Origin: Seminavis robusta
Lineage: Eukaryota; Bacillariophyta; Bacillariophyceae; Naviculales; Naviculaceae
NCBI GenBank assembly: GCA_903772945.1
Contig: CAICTM010001133.1
Location: forward strand, 1-36,390
Length of the DNA: 36,390 nt
Reading direction: 5' to 3'
The notes beneath the pieces were generated by a model. It did not search any database and had not been told where the DNA came from. It saw only the letters and a list, made by a program, of their open reading frames with translations. The translations under genes were made by a program, and so were the position numbers. Of this stretch, positions 27,061 through 35,313 are shown piece after piece. The first letter of the stretch is position 1; each line of letters begins with the position of its first letter.

Positions 27061-28132
27061 CTTCAGGAAGAAGAATCTTTTTAAAAAGCAAGTCCCGAAT
27101 TCCCTCTCTGGCAGGGGCTGGCACAAGAATCGAATTGAATCGAAACACAGCTACGGCAGCGAAGCTTTATTCCTTCCGTATCAATCAGGTGATCTCTTGT
27201 AATGCTCTGTGCATACAGCGCTCCTCTTTGGAATCGCTTGCTAGTAGCGAGGATGCGGAAGTGGACCGGCCTCAACTTGCTTAGCTTGCTGAAATGAGGG
27301 ATGAAGAAGGATCCATGCGAGAATCGAATGATTAATCGACCCTCTCATCACTCAATCACCACTCCGAGACCTTGGTCGGTCACGAAATTTCTCGATTTTC
27401 ATTGGTCATAGCCGAAGTTGGCGGAAGAACTGGTTCTTCTGTTCTCGTTGAGCCACGCAAGGGTCAGAAAGACTTATTCAGAACGAAATAGATTTAGTAT
27501 GGATCTGCATCCTCCGCTAGTTAAGTCCTCACACAGAAAATGGCGACTGGCCACAGGCTCCAGCTGGGCGGAAGCTACATCTATCTTGCCGGCACAAAAT
27601 CCTATCATCAGATGAGAAAGCGTCAGAATGTCACGTTATTGCATTTCCTTGCCCATGCATTGTGAACCTCAGTCCAGCTCTAGCTAGCTACCGGTACCGG
27701 TAGTAGCTACCAGTGGTAGCAGTTAGTTGTTCCTCGCAGTACAAGTAATCCTGGGAGGGTGGATGCAAATCAGAAACACAGTGCTGCTCTCTTATGATTT
27801 GCTCGGATTTCTTCACTCTTCAATGCTGAGGGCTGAGGAGTCATGGAAGCAACAGCATGAATTTCCATCCTCATTGTTGTGGATCACAAGCTACCATGGT
27901 ACCAGTAGCCACCACAAGCAACTGTACTTATGAAACATCTTTTTTTATTAAGTTAAGAAATTTTAGAGCTCCGCTGGCACAAGCTTCCAAAATCATTCAA
28001 TATCCAGGACCAATGGGGGCGGCCACAACATTCTTCCGCACACGAGAGGGGGTATAATTTCAAATCATCCCTCCTACAAAAAAATCAATGGGAAAGTACA
28101 AGACATGTAAATTGTCGCGGTAAAAAGATACC
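27061..28132. other. Intergenic, promoter side of the VOC-repeat gene
   Basis: No gene seen in 1.07 kb. It has GAATCGAAT-type simple sequence near 27127-27145 and palindromic words including a perfect 16-bp palindrome at 27688-27703 and GGTACCAGTAG at about 27898. The part near 28080-28132 should be the 3' UTR of the coiled-coil gene. Confidence 0.5.
27688..27703. repeat. Perfect 16-bp palindrome CTACCGGTACCGGTAG
   Basis: The sequence equals its own reverse complement over 16 bp and is flanked by TAGCTAG on the left and TAGCTACCAG on the right, which extend the symmetry imperfectly. It is the longest of the TACCGGTA-type words in the window. Confidence 0.9.
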
Positions 28133-28705
28133 TCAGCTGAGCATAGCAGCTTTTTCCACCTTTGCAATTAGATCCTTGTCATCACACTCTTTCTTCAACG
28201 TGGCAATAACCTTCTTGGTGGCATTCACAAAATCTTCTTTGGTTTTAGTTTCACCGGCCAAGTAGTCTTGACGATTCTTGATGTCTCTGATGAACTGTTT
28301 GTTTTGGCGGATAAACTGATTGGTAGTGTCTTCCAATTGCGAGGCAGCACTCATGTCGTTCATGCCTTCATCGTTCTCTGCTTTGGTGATCCTCATATCT
28401 CTCTCCGTGGCCTGCTCCAGCTTGTCCATTTGGGTTCTGGCCCTTGCTTGGCATTCCTCAGAGAGTTTGTAGGCATCATCCACCAGTTTGTCTGTTGGCT
28501 GTTTCTTGCGCCATTCACTCTTCCCGATAATGTCAAGGACAGCAAACATGGCACTCTGAGCCTCCAAGCGCTCGTCTGCCATCTCCAAGTACACCTTCTG
28601 TGCTTCATCACGTTGGTTCCTCAACTTCTTGTTCTCGGCCGCCTCCTCGTCATACTCCTCCCTCAAGGATTTGTCCATTCCGTGACGCCTGGAGCTGCTG
28701 TCCAT
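28133..28705 (-). CDS. Small coiled-coil protein, function unknown
   Basis: 190 aa from ATG 28705 (an earlier part of the open frame lacks a better start). Almost the whole protein is predicted helix from its composition: Glu, Lys, Arg, Gln, Asp and Ala dominate. Heptad-like stretches include EEYDEEAAENKKLRNQRDEA, ERLEAQSAMFAVLDI and TQMDKLEQATERDMRITKAE. It has no signal peptide, membrane segment or Cys pair, and ends in VEKAAMLS. I do not recognise a family. The neighbours on both sides are also on the minus strand but too distant for a shared transcript. Codon usage and the long clean frame support a real gene. Confidence 0.65.
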   Translation of the reverse strand: MDSSSRRHGMDKSLREEYDEEAAENKKLRNQRDEAQKVYLEMADERLEAQSAMFAVLDIIGKSEWRKKQPTDKLVDDAYKLSEECQARARTQMDKLEQATERDMRITKAENDEGMNDMSAASQLEDTTNQFIRQNKQFIRDIKNRQDYLAGETKTKEDFVNATKKVIATLKKECDDKDLIAKVEKAAMLS

Positions 28706-29256
28706 CTTTTCAATTCTCTCTGATCTACCGTAATGTAGACTACCTAGCAACTACCTGTAGAAGCGCTGTTTGGGGATGCTTTGGGGGTTGTTCTTTCTGA
28801 TTGCTCACAAAGATACAGCTATTGAGGATATCTTTTCTATTCTTTCGAGTCTCGTTTTTCAGTTGAAGCCTTGCGGGGAATAAATAAGCTAACGGAGCTG
28901 GCATTGCTCCCCTTCGAGAGAGGCGAAGCGGGGCCTTGACTGACACGAAAGTCATGTTCAACCGTTCAACCTCGAGAAGGTTCAGTTTGAAAGCCACCAC
29001 GTTCCCATCCAGAGTACCACGGGGGGCTGACTAGACTACATGTCACGGCAGTGCCAGCTATTGATGTTCAAGCCAGCCTAACTAATACAGTACGCGAAGA
29101 CAAAACAAGAAACCTGCTACGAAATCAAAAACTTAGCCTGTAATCTAAGCTAAGCCAGGCTTTGCAGCTAAGTGATTTCAACTCTCTTCATCTATGTGGT
29201 TGTGGCTGGAGAAGATGAGCAACATTTATGCATCAAAGCAAGTTTGCTTGAATTTG
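28706..29256. other. Intergenic, 0.55 kb
   Basis: It lies between the start of the coiled-coil gene and the stop of the glutamate receptor gene, both on minus. No supported gene, repeat or RNA is seen. Confidence 0.5.
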
Positions 29257-31647
29257 CTAGCAAGAGACTTTTTGTGTGATCTCATCTGCGTCTTCAAAAG
29301 CTGAGTCTGCTTGATCTGTTGCAAAACTGGCACTATCAACCCCACCCCATGGTTCAGGTTGCGTCGACGGCGCTTGCTCGTCTTTCTCTTCTAAATGTAC
29401 CGCCACTTCTTCTTTCGAGCAGGTATTATCGTCATCAGGATATGCGAAGTCACTCGAGTACATGTGGCTGTGATACGAAAGGCTATGTAGACCATTGCTT
29501 CCGCCACTGCGACGGCCAGGTATCGTGCTTGGGAGAACCACTGACGTTCTTCTGCGGTCAACTGGTGGTATGCTTTCCTTTCGCCAATCGTCCAGTTCCA
29601 GATTTGGAATGGGGCGGCCCCATTGATCGTAATGCCAGACCAGCTGTGAAAAGGAGGAGCTTTTGTTTCGCCTTTGGTAATAGTTGACCGCCTTGGCTAT
29701 CAGCCCTCCCAAGGCAAAGGTGAAAACGATTACCCAAATACCTGTCAGTTGCTGCACTGTCAACCCAATGCCTTCGTTTTGTTGTGACGCTGCAGCGCAT
29801 TGATTGGCGGGCTGCGCCTCGTTCAGTTTCTGTGTCAGCAATCCTTCGTACTTCATCTTGTAGAGCCATGATGACATTGGCGATGCAATGCTCGAACCAA
29901 GTGGCATGCCAAATGTATTGAACGTGAGTATATTTCCAACGACGGTCTTGTTACAGTGCAATCCAAATTGATGCATCACCTCCAGTTCCTGTAGTGTCAC
30001 AAAGGCCGCATCGCAGTAGAGGCTTGGATCGTTGTGGTCTTGTTTCATGAAATCAATGGCACGTTGTCGTCCCTGACATCTGGCACAGTTGAAGCCGGGC
30101 ATCCCATCCCCTCCTTCACTTTCAGGGTCGACAGCAAAGCGCGCAGGATCAATGGTGTAGAGTTTCATGATGGTCAGGGCAAGTTTTCTATTCGCGCAAA
30201 AGTTGTAGCCCGCCTGCAAGGCTTCCTCCACCGTTTCTACAGCCGTTGATTGAGCCGATGTGGTGAGAATGGCTGCCAAGTTGGCAGTGTACACAGCCAG
30301 GACCAAAATGAGAAAGGAGAATATTCCCAGCAGATGGATCTTGCCTCCTGCGGTAATCACGCTAATATCATAGGACTCTGAAGTGAAGCTCAGGAAGCTC
30401 ATATACAGAGCTTGGAACAACTGTGTCGTCAATCTAATTGGACGATGTTTGATTTTGGCTTCCCCAGTTTCTTTGTCGATTTCTTGGAATGGTCTTGTTC
30501 GAGGAAACGCCGACCCTGGCACTCCATGCTCATGAAACCACATGAGCAGTGCCATCACGGGCAAGACAAACATAACAATCATGGCCCAGGCCCCGCCGGT
30601 GAAGGGTGTGAAGATGGTTTTCAGTGCGTAGACAAAGTCTTCCAAATTCGTGCGCTGTTCTTCGCCTGCAAATGTGAGCAAATAGACTGGATCCGACGTG
30701 AGCTCAAAGAAAGAGGTCACAGATGCTCGCTTTGTCGTGACGGTGTATCCAGCCACACACATGTCTAGGTAGCCCAGCGAAACCGCGTAGATACATAGGT
30801 CAAACGCCGATCCTCCAAAGAAAGCTTTGGAAGAATTTCGCAACCATTCAGGCGGAACAGTTGCCTCGAGTTCAAAGCCCCCCAAGATAGCTGCATCACT
30901 AACGAAGTCAATCAAAGGTCCATACCATTGTGCGTTCATGGCAAAGTGGCCTTCTTCATTGTAAGCTCCCTGCCATCCTCCACTGTTGCTATTGAATGCA
31001 ACTCGGAGAGTTCTGTTCTGCAGATCCCTCAATCTGTCCGAGGATGTATAGGAATCCATGAAGCCACAAGCAGCATAAGAGTAGGCTAAACTCTTGCTTT
31101 CCCACAGCGAACTCTGAGCCTTTTCCACTGAGCAGCTGTTGGAATCTACATAGCACCAAGCACGTCGGCACCAAGACTTGTCACAGTTGTCGGGGAGAGG
31201 AATCTTGGTGACGCAATCTCCAACGTTGGAACATTCCGGCACTGCGGCGTCATGTGCACTGCATCCCAGTCCGTACTCGGCAGGATTTTCATATCCAGTG
31301 CCCAGAAAACTAATCGCCTTGATGTTGGTGGAGTAATCCAGATTGTAGTTAGCAAGCTGATCAAAAGTCAAGCAGGGACATCCTTCATAACCGTTCGGTT
31401 TCGCAGGATCCAGCAACGGGCTCGTGCCATCTTCTTGCAGAAATCGATGCCATTTGGATGTCACGGCATTTTGGGGAGATTTCATCGCTGGTTGAACCAT
31501 CGAGCTATGAAGCGGCAGGCATAGCGCCAGGACAAGAGCCTTCATTGGCCTAATCGGCGGGGATGCAGATTGTAACGGCATCATTGATATTGGATAAAGC
31601 TGTTGATGAAGCTTTTGATGAGCCCTGCAACTCTGGCTCTTGTACAT
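29257..31647 (-). CDS. Ionotropic glutamate receptor-like ligand-gated channel
   Basis: 796 aa, single exon, ATG at 31647; Met35 (31545) precedes a signal-peptide-like KALVLALCLPLHSS and may be the true start. A Cys-rich ectodomain (about 85-200, with GCPCLTFDQL and SWCRRAWCYVD) replaces the usual amino-terminal ligand domain. The S1 half follows (LRVAFNSN...DMCVAGYTVTTKRASVTSFF), with Arg307 at the place of the alpha-carboxylate-binding Arg. M1 is about 354-371, the pore loop about 408-424 (FQALYMSFLSFTSESYD), and M3 about 437-462 with VYTANLAAILT, the family's SYTANLAAF gate. S2 is about 468-615, M4 about 632-655, and the tail is cytosolic and contains RRRTSV, a basophilic kinase site. The product is expected in the plasma membrane, passing cations on binding an amino acid. 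Ligand and selectivity cannot be told. Confidence 0.9.
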   Translation of the reverse strand: MYKSQSCRAHQKLHQQLYPISMMPLQSASPPIRPMKALVLALCLPLHSSMVQPAMKSPQNAVTSKWHRFLQEDGTSPLLDPAKPNGYEGCPCLTFDQLANYNLDYSTNIKAISFLGTGYENPAEYGLGCSAHDAAVPECSNVGDCVTKIPLPDNCDKSWCRRAWCYVDSNSCSVEKAQSSLWESKSLAYSYAACGFMDSYTSSDRLRDLQNRTLRVAFNSNSGGWQGAYNEEGHFAMNAQWYGPLIDFVSDAAILGGFELEATVPPEWLRNSSKAFFGGSAFDLCIYAVSLGYLDMCVAGYTVTTKRASVTSFFELTSDPVYLLTFAGEEQRTNLEDFVYALKTIFTPFTGGAWAMIVMFVLPVMALLMWFHEHGVPGSAFPRTRPFQEIDKETGEAKIKHRPIRLTTQLFQALYMSFLSFTSESYDISVITAGGKIHLLGIFSFLILVLAVYTANLAAILTTSAQSTAVETVEEALQAGYNFCANRKLALTIMKLYTIDPARFAVDPESEGGDGMPGFNCARCQGRQRAIDFMKQDHNDPSLYCDAAFVTLQELEVMHQFGLHCNKTVVGNILTFNTFGMPLGSSIASPMSSWLYKMKYEGLLTQKLNEAQPANQCAAASQQNEGIGLTVQQLTGIWVIVFTFALGGLIAKAVNYYQRRNKSSSFSQLVWHYDQWGRPIPNLELDDWRKESIPPVDRRRTSVVLPSTIPGRRSGGSNGLHSLSYHSHMYSSDFAYPDDDNTCSKEEVAVHLEEKDEQAPSTQPEPWGGVDSASFATDQADSAFEDADEITQKVSC

Positions 31648-32579
31648 CGTATGACCCGTTGTTTTAACACTCTTCCTTTTTGGTTTCGGGAGCGGCAGGG
31701 AATGGCGAAAATAGAGGTTTTTCCGCGAAATCCATGGTTTTGGCTGTTTTCACTTAGGAAAAGTGGCGGAAATCGCGGCAAAATCGCGAATTTCGCGAAT
31801 TTATGCACGATTGATCTCCACCGCTCCCGTTCCACCGCACTTGCTGTCTTGGCCAAAGCAAAACAGCACCATCACTGGACACGTATTGAAGATTTCTATT
31901 CTGCCTTCTGCAAAACTTACCGTACCGGTACTAGCTAGCTACAGCTAGCTGGTACTGGCATCAGAGCCACATGCCTGACAATCACACGATTTTATTAAGT
32001 AAATTTTACTGAAACAGGTCACCACTGCCGAAGGGCTAAAACTTAAAAACACAGGTGTCCTCCGTGGTAACTTTTTGGTTTTGGCATGACTGGACTCTTT
32101 CTCTCCACTGTAGGACTCGACCCTGCTTGGGCACTTGATTGCTTGCCTTGCGTTCCTGCATCGTGCCCTCCCCTCTCTGTCCCCTTCCTCATCCTAGCTC
32201 TCTCTAACCCATACTAGCAGTAACTTTCCCATTTTAACTCATCAATGTACTTGTGAATCTTTGGTTTGGGTCCGCAGGCACCGTAGATTTGGTTGAGTGA
32301 GTTGATCATTGTTTCTGGTGACGATTCTCGAGCACGTGGAAGTATTTCAAGTCTTTCCTTGTTGCAGAGTTGGCAGTGTTGAGTCCAGAAGGTTTTGACA
32401 GTGCTGATGGGGTTGTGAGTAGTAGTAGCTAAATAGTAGCTACCGTACACGTATACGGTAGTACACGTAACATTAGTGCGGAAGATGCCGATCTGGCCCC
32501 ACAGTCCCACGGACGACATGGAATCTGTGACTCTTCAATTTCACCAACGTTGAGTTGCTCAATCTTTCAGCAGGCTGAC

Positions 32580-33180
32580 CCACTGAATGGGCCGAACCCA
32601 CTCGCGGACGAAGTCCCCGAGGTTCAGCAGCTTCTACATGTACCTAGCCATAGCCCATTCACCAGCCAACCATGGCATTGGAACAACTCCTGGTTCCGCT
32701 CCTGGGTCTATACCAACCCCCATTCCAACCCCAGAATTGGCATCCTGGACCCTGTCCTGGACCAGCTGACAAACCAACTCCTCCAAATCCCACTCCAGGC
32801 AGAGCTCGCTCCGCCCAGGATCTGGTACGCCAGCAGCTATAACAGTACCACCCACTTCAACAGCCATCAACTCCAGGACCTGCTCCCAGTAGTCTGTTGC
32901 TCAAGGTCCCTCTCCAGGCGGCCTACTACCTCCAAGACCACCACCAGGCCCAACTTCTGGATCAAATTCAAATTCAAAAGTATGCACAAATTGGCTTGAC
33001 CTACGGTACTTACTCCACCCCTCATCTCAAGCCCCCACACGAGGACCCACCTTTGGACTAGTCTAAGGCTCTCACTCCAAGACCCACTGGCGGGCCGTCC
33101 CCTGGACCAGCTCAACAGCCAACCTTTGGAGCTACACCTGGGTCTGCTCCACGAGCAAGCAACTCCTGTCCTAACCCTTG
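32580..33180 (+). pseudogene. Decayed Pro/Thr/Gly-rich repeat coding sequence
   Basis: In changing plus-strand frames the DNA reads PTP/PGP-type text (TTPGSAPGSIPTPIPTPE, CPGPADKPTPPNPTPG, TPRPTGGPSPGPAQQPTFGA), interrupted by stops. CCAACTCC-like words recur. It looks like an eroded proline-rich stalk gene, unrelated in unit to the intact PT gene. Chance low-complexity DNA is the alternative. Confidence 0.3.
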
Positions 33181-33205
33181 TTTGGCCGAGATAATGTCAG
33201 TGGTA

Positions 33206-33232
33206 TATGCTTTTGTTTGTTTGTTTGTTTGT
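33206..33232. repeat. (TTTG)n microsatellite
   Basis: About five TTTG units followed by TATG, in the 3' flank of the protease gene. Confidence 0.8.
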
Positions 33233-33411
33233 ATGTCACCGGTAGCCAGACGGAAGCGGATAGTCCTTTCTCGGTTATGAAAATAATTCGCAAAGATTTG
33301 TAACTTTCATTATAATGGCAACGTTCATTATGATGTACGTATATGTATGAATGTATCGAAACTACTATTATAAAATAGTAGGTTGATAGTTTGAGCTCCT
33401 GCTTGTCATGC

Positions 33412-34974
33412 TCACACCACAACAGATTCGTCTTGCACGAGAAGATCTCTGTTTTGCTGGTGTTTCGACACAGCCTGATCGGTATCTTGATGACCACAGA
33501 GCATTCGTCCTCCTCGCAACATGCGGGAAGTTCCGTCACGACAAGGACGATCATAACAATTGACGATGATGCCTTGTTCACCTTCTGGTAGTGAAAAGAG
33601 TACGTCTATATCGACGTCACGCGCCGCATTGACCAAACAACGCGCCTCGGAAGCATCGATAAAGGGTCCACCATATCCGGTTGTCCAGGTCTTGTACCAC
33701 GAGTTGACGGTGACGACCTTGCCTCGCCCGGTGTCCTCGGAAAAGTCAATCATCCAAGGTCCTCCGGTGGATCCAGTTCCCAGACTACACGAGTTGATCC
33801 ATGCCGTGTCAAAGCCCAAGGTGGTGTCTTCGACCGTGATGGTGTCAGAGCAGTATCGAAAGAAGGGATTCCACTGGAGTGCGTATCCAAAGGAATATCC
33901 AGGCTCTCCCACAATGTCATCCCCAACCGAGAATTGCATTTCATCGACGGCAATGTCGAGTGCAGTGGTATCTCGACAGACGGTTCCTTCGTGCATCCCG
34001 TAATCCTTGACAACGTAGAATCCGTAGTCGTATGCGAGACGCTGTGGCCAGGGAGACTCGGACCACACATCGTGTACGACCCCTCCCGAGAGTGTCCAAC
34101 AACCACAGACGTCTTCTGTACACGTACGATGAATATCACGTCCCGTTTCATTGGTGGGGATTTCGACGGCGTCACGGTTGGGAATGAAAATGGGATCATA
34201 GGCAAACTTGCGTTGTCCGGTTCGGTCGGGCCAGACACAGTGGGCAGCCGTCATAACCAGGGAGCGTCCACTCTTGTTGTCGTGAATGACAGTTCCCGTG
34301 CAGGCAAAGAGATTGCCATCGACAAAGAAATATATCCTTCCTACCGCTCCCATGACGTCACCTCCCTCTTCGTAGAATTCATCGCCTACTGGTGTCTGAG
34401 GTGATCCCACTTCAACGGTTTCATCCAGGACAATCAGTTCTTGACCATCGGCAGCCACTAGCTTCAAGGTGTACAGTCCTTGTACCAAGTTGTCTAGGAT
34501 CTCAATGACAACTCCATCGGCAACATCTTCTGCTGTGACAGGAAAGGAATACTCCATTCCATTGTCAATTCCGGAAAACACAATCGAAGGAGCTGTAGCA
34601 GGATCGACATTTTCGATCTCCACGATAATCTCGTTGGAAAAGTAAAAGCCCGTCTCTTCCGAGGGACGCGTAAACGACACTTCTTCGGCTCGACGACGAT
34701 TGTGAGTGTGAGACAACAATCGACGACGATCGTCGTTGTTTTCTGGAACCAACTTGACGGCACCTTGACCAGCTGGGACACTCTGCAAGACGATTGCTTT
34801 CTCGTTGGGGTCATTGGGATTCTTCTTCATGGCCACTGCCAACACGGGATGGACCTCTTGTTGCTCCGAGTCCAAGAAACGACGGTACCGAGATAGATGC
34901 TCTTTGCTTCCACTCACCAACACCAAGGCACTAGTAGCAGCCAGGAACAGCAATACATGCACAAACTTCATCAT
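33412..34974 (-). CDS. Secreted trypsin-fold (S1/V8-like) serine endopeptidase
   Basis: 520 aa, single exon, ATG at 34974. Residues 1-22 (MKFVHVLLFLAATSALVLVSG) are a signal peptide. Residues about 25-100 are a charged propeptide-like region with Arg-rich processing candidates (DDRRRL, NRRRAEE). A beta-rich domain at about 105-190 (FYFSNEIIVEIENV...LKLVAADGQELIVLD) precedes the protease fold. The catalytic triad is visible as MTAAHC (His245), LAYDYGFYVV (Asp316) and GTGSTGGPW (Ser402). The Ser site is G-x-S-T/G-G-P as in V8/glutamyl-endopeptidase-like S1B members, not GDSGGP. Many Cys suggest disulphides, consistent with export. It probably acts outside the cell or in an endomembrane compartment. 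Substrate preference cannot be read from the sequence. Confidence 0.88.
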   Translation of the reverse strand: MMKFVHVLLFLAATSALVLVSGSKEHLSRYRRFLDSEQQEVHPVLAVAMKKNPNDPNEKAIVLQSVPAGQGAVKLVPENNDDRRRLLSHTHNRRRAEEVSFTRPSEETGFYFSNEIIVEIENVDPATAPSIVFSGIDNGMEYSFPVTAEDVADGVVIEILDNLVQGLYTLKLVAADGQELIVLDETVEVGSPQTPVGDEFYEEGGDVMGAVGRIYFFVDGNLFACTGTVIHDNKSGRSLVMTAAHCVWPDRTGQRKFAYDPIFIPNRDAVEIPTNETGRDIHRTCTEDVCGCWTLSGGVVHDVWSESPWPQRLAYDYGFYVVKDYGMHEGTVCRDTTALDIAVDEMQFSVGDDIVGEPGYSFGYALQWNPFFRYCSDTITVEDTTLGFDTAWINSCSLGTGSTGGPWMIDFSEDTGRGKVVTVNSWYKTWTTGYGGPFIDASEARCLVNAARDVDIDVLFSLPEGEQGIIVNCYDRPCRDGTSRMLRGGRMLCGHQDTDQAVSKHQQNRDLLVQDESVVV

Positions 34975-35313
34975 GGTGGTGATTGATGGATACAGATACT
35001 AGTACTCGAGAAGATACCGTACGGTAGATATTAAATTTTATTGATGTGAAGAGATGAGATGAATGATCAATCAATGAGCTTTTGCCACCGCTGACTACTG
35101 GTAGATGAGAATGCTTTGTGAAGGACACCAAAGAGATTGGCCGGTTGGCTACCAAGAGGAATCACTTCGGTACCTACTATTAATTCATATGCCCCCTGGG
35201 TCGTCTCCGTTTCCAGTACTAGTTCAACTTGTCTACTAATACAGGATAATGGTGAATAGAATCGAATGAATCATGTGGCTTATATTTAGGGTTTAGGTTT
35301 TGCAATTTCGAAG
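34975..35313. other. Intergenic, promoter side of the protease gene
   Basis: An AT-rich TTAAATTTTATTG block (about 35031-35043) lies 55-70 bp upstream of the protease ATG and could serve as core promoter or leader. TACCGTACGGTA, a perfect 12-bp palindrome, sits at about 35015-35026. No gene seen. Confidence 0.4.

Larger units (their letters stand above)
31648..33411. other. Intergenic, ~1.8 kb, with decayed Pro-rich sequence
   Basis: It contains the 5' region of the glutamate receptor gene, a near-palindrome at about 31923-31960 (GGTACTAGCTAGCT against AGCTAGCTGGTACT), and a 3'-end-like minus frame at 32214-32519 (QHCQLCNKERLEIL...) of doubtful status. A plus-strand Pro/Gly/Thr-rich relic lies at about 32580-33180, and a (TTTG)n run at about 33206-33232. 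No intact gene is supported. Confidence 0.45.

Noticed and set aside
31581..31856. 91-codon minus-strand frame overlapping the glutamate receptor start
   Set aside because: It runs in another frame into the receptor gene and shows no conserved feature; probably 5' UTR or promoter sequence.
32214..32519. 101-codon minus-strand frame with QHCQLCNKERLEIL and a plausible C terminus
   Set aside because: The Cys pair hints at coding sequence, but there is no ATG-led domain, partner exon or family. Kept only as a note in the intergenic entry.
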